A DNA stretch of 28,083 bases from Chara braunii (taxonomy: Eukaryota > Streptophyta > Charophyceae > Charales > Characeae), in NCBI GenBank assembly GCA_003427395.1, contig BFEA01000108.1:963486-991568 (forward strand), read 5' to 3'. Positions 18,861-28,083 of the stretch are shown here, piece by piece. The translations under genes and the position numbers were made by a program. Numbering within the stretch: position 1 is the stretch's first letter; every line of letters begins with the position of its first letter. The notes beneath the pieces were generated by a model. It saw only the letters and a list, made by a program, of their open reading frames with translations, did no database searches and was not told where the DNA came from.

Positions 18861-19024
18861 TCGCTCCGGTAGGGATTGGCTCCCCAGATCGATTTCGACT
18901 GCTGCCACGCGGTCCTGGGGGTTCACCGCTGTCCTTCTCCCTCATCCATGCATACCCTCCTTTCTCTAACACTCGCCCGTGCGTCTTGTCCTGCTCTGGG
19001 ATTGCCGTGTCATAGAGTCTGATG

Positions 19025-19062
19025 CTGTCTCTTATACACATCTAGATGTGTATAAGAGACAG
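19025..19062. other. Nextera/Tn5 mosaic-end junction (assembly artefact)
   Basis: ctgtctcttatacacatct (19025-19043) is followed directly by its reverse complement agatgtgtataagagacag (19044-19062). The 19-base sequence is the Tn5 transposase mosaic end used in Nextera libraries. Two copies head to head are the mate-pair circularisation junction. The peptides MCIRDS and SYTHLDVYKRQ encoded across it are its translation signature. It is not part of the organism's genome, and the two flanks may not be adjacent in nature. Confidence 0.98.
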
Positions 19063-19072
19063 CTCTTTCTCT

Positions 19073-19076
19073 CTCT

Positions 19077-19121
<45 letters not shown>

Positions 19122-19130
19122 TGTGTGTGC
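19073..19130. repeat. (CT)n-(GT)n-(GC)n microsatellite
   Basis: Begins within a dozen bases after the adapter junction; the GT run is at about 19082-19109, then gcgcgcgcac and a short GT run. Confidence 0.95.
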
Positions 19131-19636
19131 ATTGTCATATTCGCTATGGACAAGTCTGCAAGAAAAGCATAGTATTTCGTCGTGTTTTCACTAACTCATT
19201 AGGATGTGGAGCCCCAACAATCTGCACAGCATGCATTTCACTGATGGATAAGGACTCGCCACGATGCCCAGAGTTAACAATACCCCTAAGAAAATTGGTC
19301 GGCGTTACTTACACCAACTCTAGTAGAGTGTCGGCCCAAACCCCTAACAAGAATGGCAGCAAGTCTGATAAACTAGTCTGTCACAACCATAAAACCGCCC
19401 CTCTACACACCCAGTCAGCCATAAGTACCCATTGGCTTGACCGCCAGGATGGTCCCTACCATAGCTGCATTGGTTGGCCTGAACAGAAAGTTTAGACAGA
19501 ACATGTTGTGTATTGTCATATTCACTTTATGCAATTCAAGAAAAGAAACATGAGTGTGCTAGATTGTTTCGTCGAACTTGAATTGACCCATCAAAAGGTT
19601 GTATGTTTATATGTGTGTGTAGTACACGGGCAAAAA
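19131..19636. other. Unassigned stretch with weak internal duplication
   Basis: attgtcatattc ... aagaaaag ... tttcgtcg occurs at about 19131-19181 and again at about 19515-19576, so the two ends may be old duplicates. The plus ORF 19046-19495 starts inside the adapter junction and so cannot be taken at face value. Confidence 0.4.
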
Positions 19637-19766
19637 AGAAAGAGAGAAAGGGGGGAGGGGAGAAGGGGGAGGGGGGAAGGTGGAGGGGGAAAGGGGGAGG
19701 GGGGAGGGGAAAAGGGGAAGGGGAGAGGAAAGAGGGGGAAGGGGGGAGAGAGAGAGACGAGGGAGG
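19637..19766 (+). repeat. Purine-rich GGGGA tract
   Basis: About 130 bases of almost pure A/G with gggga and aggggg units, directly before copy A of the dispersed repeat. Confidence 0.9.
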
Positions 19767-20500
19767 GGATTGAAAGAGGTTAGTGAGAATATGGTAACGG
19801 TGGTAAGGTGGGCCATATAATAAAGATATGAGGGAAAGAAATCATGTAGGATGAGCGAGTTCACCATCCAAGTCCGTCGTAGTAGTAGGAAAAAAAAAAA
19901 AAAAACGGAAAGCTTAGCCTTAGGGTCAATGTAGGCGGATAAACCAAAGGCATGAAAATTAGCCTTTAGCGGGATTTGAATATTGTCAGTATAAATGATG
20001 ACGATATTAGGGATAACAATGATATTTTCTTGTATTTTTTTAAATGGAAAAGAATTGTAATACACGTTGTTTCGCGAACAAAAAACCTAAACGTTAATAT
20101 TTTCCCAACCCATTTTGCAATTGTATGTGCGCATGTGTGTCTGTGTTTCAAAAATAAAGAAAGAGGCGGAGAAAAGAAAGAGAGATAGAGTGAGGGAGAG
20201 AGAGACATTGCCCCACACGTACTTCTAAAAGACTTCTTTTTTTTTTTTTCTTTTTTTCTTTTTTCTATAGTTTTTTTTTGGGGGGGGAGGGGGGGTCATG
20301 TAAAGTCAGCACACAATCCCCTCATGGCTGTTTTTTTTTTTAGGGAGAGAGAGTTATATCCGTATGATTGTTATTTTGTTCCACTCGCTTAGGAATTGGA
20401 AAGTTGAATCTTTTACAATCTGCAATGTATCCTACCTCATAATGCTTTATGTGATAGATTGACTAACATGTAGTGTTGACAATTACGTTGTTGAGCGCAT
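19766..20500 (+). repeat. Dispersed repeat family, segment I (copy A)
   Basis: It matches 27204-27930 along its length in the same order. Landmarks are gagaatatggtaa, aataaagatatgaggg, catgtagga, cttagccttagggtcaatgt, accaaaggca, gataacaatgatattt, cgcgaaca-aaaacctaaa, atgctttatgtgatagattg and gctaaca-like ends. A purine/T-rich interior differs from copy B, where a GT run is found. The small ORF at about 19976-20188 is broken by a stop in copy B, so coding is unlikely. Probably an old transposon fragment of unknown class. Confidence 0.8.
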
Positions 20501-23500
20501 CGGGTCCCGCCTTTTTCGCAAAATGAGGGAGCCCTCCCCGACCGTGTCACGCAGAAGTAAAGAAAACAATTTGAAACAACTTGGGGACAACGCATACCCC
20601 CAGGGCACAAACTTATGGGTTGTCACCACCATTAACGACGTATCCCTACTGAGTTATTGACCCACCTACGAAAGTTTTTACGTGCAATTGCAGAGGTAGG
20701 TCAACTGATAACGTTTGTTTGTTTCGCTGCATTATAGGCACGCATGGTTAAACATCATCCGACCCCGAACAATGTTCATTCCCTAGGGAGCGGATCTCCT
20801 AGGTACAAAGCGTACGCCGGTCGACTAAGACGGTCTCAACCAAGTCGAAAACCCACAAAATAATCATAGTCCCTTAGAAGCACAACCAAAAAAAAAAATC
20901 ATAGTCAAATATATTTATAAAGAATCGACCATTTGTCGATAGAAAAACATATCCGAATCAAATAATGGGTTGAATCAATAAATGAAAAAAAAATGAGCAT
21001 TATATGGTATAACTGGTAAATCAAGACCGAAATAAACGTGGCCACCTCGGGTCGAACTCGATAAACAAAAAAAACATATTGAGCCGCCAACGGGGAGTTG
21101 ATTCCAATAATAACCTTGATGCGGCTGACAACGTAGTCAGACTGCCTCAGTTTTGACTTGATGAAACGTGTTGCCAAAGTCATCCATTCCACCCTACCGT
21201 CGATCTAAGATTAAGTACGCACATACCCATCTCCATATGTTCTTGTCTTCTTTTTATGACAGAGTGTTTTGCTGATGATTATTGATCATATCCGTATTAG
21301 TCGAAGTATTGCATGTCTCACCCTCTAGGAAGTGGTATGGGTTACTCCTCCTCGCTCGAGCACCAGACTCGAATCTCAAAAGTCGGGTCATTTTCACCGA
21401 ATCGGCAAAGTACCCCCCCGTAGAACGGGCTACTCTAGGTCGATAATAGAGCTGACTCTAAGAGCAATGAACCCCCGCCCTAAATACCTCTTAGAGAGAG
21501 AGACGTATTTACGGCAAGTAGATTTCAATTGTTCTCATTTTTTTTAAGTTCAAAATAACTTAGAAGAAAGGAGACAGAGGAGATAGAAAACAATGGTCAC
21601 TTTTACATGTATAGGAATATGAGGTCATTGAGGATAAAAAGGGTAAATCTAAGAGAAATGTTAAGTCCAATTGACTTAATTTTTATTATATGCACGAATT
21701 TCTTTCACGGTACCTATTGAAATTATTAAATACAAAATACAAGTATTTATGACATGCATGAGGGTGAAAGGTAGAAAGAGAGCAATAATTTTCTTCATCT
21801 CAAATAAACATAATCAATCTCTTGTTCAAACATCTCACAATGAAAGGAAAAAAAAAGTTAAAAAAAAAACACGCATTCTCATACTTAAGTCATACCTCAC
21901 CTTTTGCATACATGACTTACACACTCTTTTCTCTATGTTTTATTTTGTACGTTAAAAACAATCGGGGTCAAGCAAAGTGTGGGTTTACACGGTTATGAAG
22001 GGGAAATATAAGTCATTCAATTGACCTTGCGTGAAGTTTGAATTGACCCACCCAAAAATGACGAATAATATATCGATAAAAATAAAATTACCGTTGTAGT
22101 CCAATATATGTGGCCTATAACTCCAACATATGGTCTTCCCACTGAACAACAGTCCACGTGCTTCCTCAAGTGTCCGAATGGCAATAATCGGGTTAATTGA
22201 AAGGACTCAATTGAGATAACCCGCGAGAAGGGCGGTCCCAAAGTGAGCCATACGTGGTCCCATATTGTGCCAACGCAGTCCCAACGACGCCGCAAAGTTT
22301 CCAATACTATCTCAAGTCCACCAGCAGTCTCAAACTGCACTCCACAAAAATAAATTGCGTGTCGCCATGCGTCACCGGCCAAAATCGCCCACATCTTGCA
22401 GTTTGGAGTCCCAAGTCAATTCCAATTGGTCCTCAAAATAAATGGTCTCAAGCAGTCCCATACTAATGCCCACGACACTAGACGACCCCAAACACCAACA
22501 CCGCTCGCACCGTGCGCTGCAAAAAAATAAAGGTGGCTCCGGGTGAAAACCACAAGTGTCATGAGCCCCGATTACTACTCCACTGCACGAGGCGCAAATT
22601 CTGACAACCTCCACACGGAACACGAGTACTCCAAGCAATGTCGCTGGTCTGCGTTCCAAATTGCACGATCCTAAGCGTGCACCACCGCCGATCCAACCTC
22701 TAGACCACATTGGAATCAGCCACAACCGCCATACAAAAAAAAAAAAAATACGGGACCACTGCTTGCAGCGCCGTCAAAACCGGTACCACGGCAGCCCCCC
22801 GACAATATCGTCTGGTCACACACCAAAACAACGACTCCACTATACAGTAAAATTTTGACAGCACTGTCCTTAAAAAAATAGCCCCGCAAACGCGCCAAAA
22901 TTTTTCCAGCATAACCCCAATGAAAATATCACCATTGTCGTGTCGTCGGACAACCAGCACCTCCCCACACTCACACAAAATAAAATGTCGGAGCCACGTG
23001 ATAAATCTGACAATATATTATCTAAAAAATAAAGTATGATGCATAACCACTTAAACAATACCTCCCCTTAAAAAGCAGCGTTGACGCGCCCGCACATCGA
23101 CAACATAACGTCACTCAAAGGGAGGTTCAACCTGCCACACCGCTGCAACCATCCTACCATCTTCACCCGAAAATAAGGTTCGGGTATTATATCTGAATAT
23201 CCGAATATAATATCTGCCGAGTGTTATACTCGTTTATGACGCCGACGCGTTATATTCAGTAAATTTGTGGTAACTTTGGTGAGACGATAAAATAATAATA
23301 ATAATAATAATAATAAAATATATTTAAAAAAAATATTGTCTACGATTTCAATACGACAAACTTTTGGCTGAGGGTCATTTTAAAATTCCTTATAAACTCA
23401 TAAATAAAAAATAAAAACAAAAACTCAAGCCGAAATATACCCCTTAGAAGTCAAAATTTCATTCAAACCTCTTCAAAACTCATGTATATCCTCTTTCCTA

Positions 23501-24056
23501 TACTTTAAAACCCATGTGTACTACTTCTTCAAGGCACTCTCCCCTCCACTGATCGCTACCCATTCGAAGACGAACCGACACTATTTATAACGTGGGAGTG
23601 ATCCTCTATTATTGAGAAGTTGCAACCCTGTTTTTTTTTTTTTCCCTTTGTGTCGTAGCTCGTTCATCAAACAAAACAGATGCAGACTTTAAGGGAATCT
23701 AAAAAGGAAAAAAATCTAAAACAAAATTTAAAACGAATATGACAAAAAACGAACTGCAAAAAAACTTACCAAAGAAAAGACGGTTGTCTGTTAATTCGAG
23801 TGTCTGTCACTTCCTCCCGATGAACTTTAAATCCCTGCTACTTCGTACATCTGTTATTTTTTTTTAATCACATGGGATTTCAACCACGAATTGATGAGAT
23901 TCGGATGGATTCGAAAAATAATTTGGACTGTTTATCAATTTATGCATGTCATCCTTGCGCAGTATTTATGTCAATTCGCGAGAATGATTTCAGCCATTTG
24001 ATTCTCACGATCGTGCGATCTCGACCAAATATCTTAGTCTCGCGGCTGCTCCAAAA
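20501..24056. other. Long stretch without recognisable genes
   Basis: Mostly AT-rich, with a more balanced block at about 22200-22990. No ORF exceeds about 125 codons and none has a motif I know. A 28-bp imperfect palindrome lies at 23185-23212 (tattatat ... atataata) and an ATA/AAT trinucleotide run at about 23290-23316. It may hold decayed transposons. Confidence 0.45.
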
Positions 24057-24061
24057 AGATT

Positions 24062-24091
24062 TAGCTCAGTTGGTCGGGTAAGGTTCGATCC
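24062..24091 (+). repeat. tRNA-like A box plus B box, shortened spacing
   Basis: tagctcagttgg (24062-24073) fits the Pol III A-box consensus and ggttcgatcc (24082-24091) fits the B box. They start only 20 bases apart, too close for a normal tRNA, where about 44 is usual, and there is no room for an anticodon arm. It is therefore a deleted tRNA pseudogene or the head of a tRNA-derived SINE rather than a working tRNA gene. Confidence 0.5.
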
Positions 24092-24854
24092 TCGTATATG
24101 CGGGGTAGAAACTCAATACCTATACCTATTGGGCCAAAGCCCCTATTACGAGATTAATAAGGACGAGGAGCCTGTCATCATGTGGCTAGCACGCTTTGTC
24201 TGCTTGAGCCTGCAAGCAGGTCAGGCCCCTAACCCAACGACTAGACCTCCAGTCCATGGCCAGGCATCCATCCTCCATCAATCCGTCATCGGTTCGTGCT
24301 CGGCTGCAGCATAATGCAAGAACCAGGCCAAGTTTTCTTCCCCCATCTGTGGCTCGAGCGTGTCTGGTATGGTAGGCCAAAGAGTTGGCTTCCAGATCGT
24401 TAGATGTCAAATCAAAGTCCCACAAACATACATTAAAAAACAAAAAAAAACTAAGCGACCTTGTTTCCCTATGCCGCAGTCACGAGCCCAACCCGACCAT
24501 TGTTTTTTTGACCACCCGGACCCTGAATCACGCAGCTTAGCAATCGAGCATTTTGCTATTATGCATCACAATTATAGATTTAGTACTCCAACAGTTGCGC
24601 GTCATTGCGACATTGATAAAAAAAAAGTACCACTGGTTACCACCGTTATTTTCAGATGCTGCAGGTGTTTCTACTTAGATTCGAAAAGTTTAGTTTTTGC
24701 CGTTATTGGTACGATCGGAATAACTTCGAGGAAGACGCGTCAATCTTCATCAAGTCCCTAAAAAAAAAAACAAAGTCGGATAGTGTCCGACATTGAAAAA
24801 CCCGAGTTGATACCCTGGTAAGGGTTTCTGCTCCAACATCACCAAACATTTGTT
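24092..24854. other. Unassigned stretch
   Basis: Follows the tRNA-like boxes and could include a SINE body. A plus frame of 133 codons at 24360-24761 opens at GTG and has no recognisable domain. Confidence 0.4.
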
Positions 24855-25110
24855 GATGATTAAAGCTCAATGTGACCATGGTAATCCTGAAGGCACGGAC
24901 AATAAATTATAACATTTATAAATTCGGTTTCAGTACCTAAGCAACAATTATATGAGGGATTCAATGCTTAAAAAATGAATAAAAATGATGAAATTAATTT
25001 ACAAATGCTCAATAACATTGTTAGATCAAATGATATCAGTAATGTCATTATGCCTATAAAACAATGTTTTGAGAAAAAATAACTTTGTTACTTATGTGAT
25101 TTAGATGATG
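24855..25110 (+). repeat. Dispersed repeat family, segments II and III (copy C)
   Basis: The first part (gattaaag ... gaaggcacggacaataaatta ... aagcaac, to about 24985) matches 27935-28048. The second part (about 25008-25105) matches 14735-14830. Copy C thus shows that segments II and III are adjacent in the parent element. Confidence 0.75.
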
Positions 25111-27203
25111 CGGGAACTAACAAGGGTTAAACAAAAAATTGGTACGATATTTTTCCACCCTCACAAAAATAAAAATAAAAATTATGGTGGTTTTCAAACA
25201 AACACATGTTTGCCAACTTTATCCAACTATTATTATACCCACAAAAACTATGAACAATTAAAATGATTTTAAAACATACCTACCAATCATTTCACTTGTG
25301 TCATCCTCTTACCGTTTTACTCTCCTTTACAAAATGCCAATAGCCTAAGCTATAGACAAGTTTGTTTTCTTTATAAGATCATGTTAATCTAGTCATGGGG
25401 CTAAGCACAAAGGGTTATTTGTGATAACTTCTCATATGACTCTCAAAAGTAGCATGACATGCATTCTATAATATGATATCTCTATTTATAAACAATCCTT
25501 TAGGTGTTGTTCGGATGATAAACTTCAAAGGAAAGTCATGGGTTTCAAAAACTCTAGATAAGGGGTTTCAAGTTGTACTGCAATTGTGTTGTTCTTGTTC
25601 TAAGAAGTCATTGAACTTCTTTTGTAAAACAATAAAAAAATGGTTGTAGTCAAAACCTTTGGCAAATATAGTCAATCCTATAAAGTTGCACATGTCCTTA
25701 TTATGATTACAACTATATCTCAAGGATGATAAGAATTACAAAGTCGGAGACTTGTAGACAAACAAAGACAAATGGGCTTGGACCTTGATTTACCGCCAAA
25801 ATGCACGTTCATCATTGTTAATTTTGATTATCTTTTTTATGTTCTTGACATATTTTTGTTGATTGTATATATATTTGGTTTGTATTTTGTGTAATTATCT
25901 GTTATCTGTATACTTTGTTCATTATATTGAGCTATGCAATTATTGAGTATTTTTTCTTATATGTTTTTGCACATTTTGAAAATGGCATAATTATCATACT
26001 CACCACATTATTTTGTTCAATTTCGTAGGATTTTAACGAAGCCATATTTTGATCTTGTGCTATAAAACGTTTACCAAATGCACGGGGTTCAGCAGCCTCA
26101 CATATTCGTCTATTAGTTACATTGTTAAGTTTCTACATTGCATTTTATCGAATAAGATATAAAAAATGTTTTAAATTTTATCGATGCATCTGATTTGTAC
26201 AAATTCTTTGTGATTTTGTCTTCACGTACATTTTGTATGACATTATTGTTATCAATTTTCTTTGTAAATTTTGTACAATTCACATGCATGCAATATCAAT
26301 TTCACTCATTTTTATCATTTTTGTCAAACCGGTTACAATTGTTTTGTTTTATTTTCAGTCAACTTTGTTTATCTTTTGCTTGGTTTATCACACATTTTAT
26401 ACTAGTGAAAACCGTGTCATTTTCTGTGCATTGTTAAGTTTTTTTTTTTTTTTTCCTCATTCTTATGCAATCCATTTCCTATACATTTTATTACATTGTC
26501 TTTCTTTCTCGTCCATAAAATAATTTGACAAAAATGTGACCACTATGTTGAGGTGAACAATGTGAATTTCATGGTGATTTTTTTTACCTTCATATTGCCA
26601 CTTTGTTAATGTGTCATCCTTTGTGCTATGATTTTTTGTTATAGCAATTTTGTTCATCAGTGGTATATTGATAGTCTTCATTATGAGTCGTATGCACTAT
26701 GTTAAGTTAACAATTCGTCTGAACATGTACTTATTGTTTGTGAAAATTTATAAAATTTAGATAGATTATTTTTTGTGAAATTATTTCTATAGGGTCATGA
26801 GACTTATTGCACCTTTAACCAATTTTTTTGGCAGACCATACACGCACTTGAATTTCCTATAAGATGCTCTGATGATTTTTCAGCCATATATTACCTTCCA
26901 ATGATCTTTTAGAGTTGATTGTGTGAATAGTGCATAAACAAAGTTTATTATACGTTCTAATGATGAAGAATATATGTTTGAGATTTTTTTTTTTTTTTCA
27001 GGTCAAAGGAAACAAATAACTAATTTTTTATTTATGCAATAATTAGCTAGTAGCTTGTTCAAAACCAGATACCTATTGTTATGTAGTAATTTGAAAGAGG
27101 AAGAATGTATGTAGCATTGAAATTGCATATAGGTTATAAAATAATGTATACATAAACAAATGAGATGCATAATTAAAAATAAATAAGGAAAACGATAGAG
27201 TAT
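25111..27203. other. AT-rich stretch without recognisable genes
   Basis: Very AT-rich, with stops frequent in all frames; the longest ORFs are under 100 codons, Phe/Ile/Leu-rich and overlapping. No RNA gene or repeat structure was found by eye, apart from T-runs at about 26439-26454 and 26985-26998. Confidence 0.5.
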
Positions 27204-27590
27204 GGGTAATTGAAAAAAGTTTTGAGAATATGGTAATCGCGGTAAGATGAGCCATTTAATAAAGATATGAGGGGGAAAAAACATGTAGGATTGGTGAATT
27301 TACCATGCAAATGCGTCAGCGTAGTAGAAGGAAAAGGTAGAGGCGAAAAACTTAGCCTTAGGGTCAATGTCGGAGGATCAACCAAAGGCAAGAAAATAGT
27401 TTTGAGGGGATTTTAATATTGTCAATGTGAATGATGGTGACGTTAGAGATAACAATGATATTTAGCATAATTTTTATTATATCTTTTCAAGTGGAAAATA
27501 ATTATAATATACATTCGTTCGCGAACATAAAACCTAAATGTTTGTGCGTTGCCGCCCACCTTGCCTTTGAATTATGTTTTACTCATATGG

Positions 27591-27638
<48 letters not shown>

Positions 27639-28044
27639 AAAAAAAAATAATAATAATAATAATATTTCCACACACATATTCCCAAAATATATATTTTTTC
27701 TTACTTGTTTTTTTTTTTTTTGAAAGCGTTTTTCGAGTGGGCACACAACCTTTTAACGACTATCTTTTTTAATGGAGGAGGGAAAGTTATGTCTGTATGG
27801 TTATCATTTTGTTTAACTGACTTATGAATTTGAAAGTTTAATCATTTACGGTCTGCAGTGTATCTTACCCATAATACTTTATGTGATAGATTGGCTAACA
27901 CGTCGTGTGGATAATTACGCAAAGCGTCTGTTTCCGATTAAAGTGTGGTGTGGCCATCGAAAGTTTGAAGGCACGAACAATAAATGATAATATTTATGAA
28001 ATTGGTTTTAGTATATAAGCAACCATCGAATGTGAGATGCAATA

Positions 28045-28048
<4 letters not shown>
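27204..28048 (+). repeat. Dispersed repeat family, segments I and II (copy B)
   Basis: Segment I (27204-27930) matches copy A and segment II (about 27935-28048) matches copy C. Copy B therefore links I to II, giving a parent order I-II-III over more than 1 kb. It is interrupted by (GT)n at 27593-27631 and (TAA)n at about 27647-27663. The contig ends where copy C has a short A-run. Confidence 0.8.
27593..27663. repeat. (GT)n and (TAA)n microsatellites inside repeat copy B
   Basis: A pure GT run of about 39 bases, then gaga and A-rich sequence, then TAA repeats. Copy A has only short GT-rich words at the matching place. Confidence 0.95.

Positions 28049-28083
<35 letters not shown>
28048..28083. 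repeat. Poly-A run at contig end
   Basis: About 36 A at the end of the contig. In copy C the matching place (about 24969-24974) has six A followed by more repeat sequence, so this is a homopolymer where assembly stopped and not a gene's poly(A) tail. Confidence 0.85.

Noticed and set aside
18694-19495. ORFs with the peptides MCIRDS or SYTHLDVYKRQ
   Set aside because: These residues are encoded by the Nextera mosaic-end junction and are an assembly artefact.
19976-20188. Possible small conserved protein in the dispersed repeat (INDDDIRDNNDIF region)
   Set aside because: The homologous position in copy B (about 27420-27465) shares VNVNDGDVRDNNDI but then hits a stop, and differences between copies change amino acids freely.
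24062-24091. Functional tRNA gene
   Set aside because: The A and B boxes are about 24 bases too close and no acceptor-stem pairing or anticodon arm could be drawn.

Overview
This is a eukaryotic genomic contig, gene-poor and rich in repeats, not a bacterial or phage region. The reasons are dense microsatellites, degenerate tandem arrays, transposon remnants with terminal inverted repeats, tRNA-like Pol III box sequences and long stretches without a coherent reading frame. The only gene I can name is a small intronless minus-strand ORF at 8571-8846. It encodes a mitochondrial cytochrome c oxidase subunit of the COX7c type, with a presequence and one membrane span. From memory its form resembles the green-lineage (plant and algal) version, so I lean towards an alga or another photosynthetic eukaryote. 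That is inference from one short protein.

The window is not continuous biological sequence. Positions 14733-14734 are NN, placed directly after a (CT)n run, so this is a scaffold join. Positions 19025-19062 are two back-to-back copies of the 19-base Tn5/Nextera mosaic end, a library adapter junction left in the assembly. The contig also starts in poly-T and ends in poly-A. Linkage across each of these points should be treated as unproven.

Layout. 1-2100: non-coding, GC-rich palindromic patches and a compound GT/GA/TCAA microsatellite. 2360-2960: two diverged tandem duplications; a further copy of the second lies at about 10170. 4038-4820: probable non-autonomous DNA transposon with 16-bp perfect terminal inverted repeats, containing a 19-bp perfect hairpin and a SINE-like stretch. 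5170-5960: degenerate array with tRNA T-arm-like motifs, followed by an exact 54-bp duplication. 6150-8360: microsatellites and nothing recognisable. 8363-9425: minisatellite, the COX7c-like gene, then a duplicated GA-rich block. 9486-10087: two members of a palindromic MITE family, one with TA target duplications. 10880-11600: inverted duplication and a 24-bp minisatellite. 12310-13515: very long polypurine tracts. 14735-28083: a mostly AT-rich half carrying a dispersed repeat family seen in four pieces, which I do not find in the left half. A more GC-rich block at about 16900-19024 has unassigned ORFs, splice-like signals and a weak LINE-endonuclease-like fragment.

I see no multi-gene system here. 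The most informative observations are the adapter junction, the palindromic TA-flanked MITE family, the inverted-repeat element around 4.0-4.8 kb, and the segmental repeat family confined to the right half.
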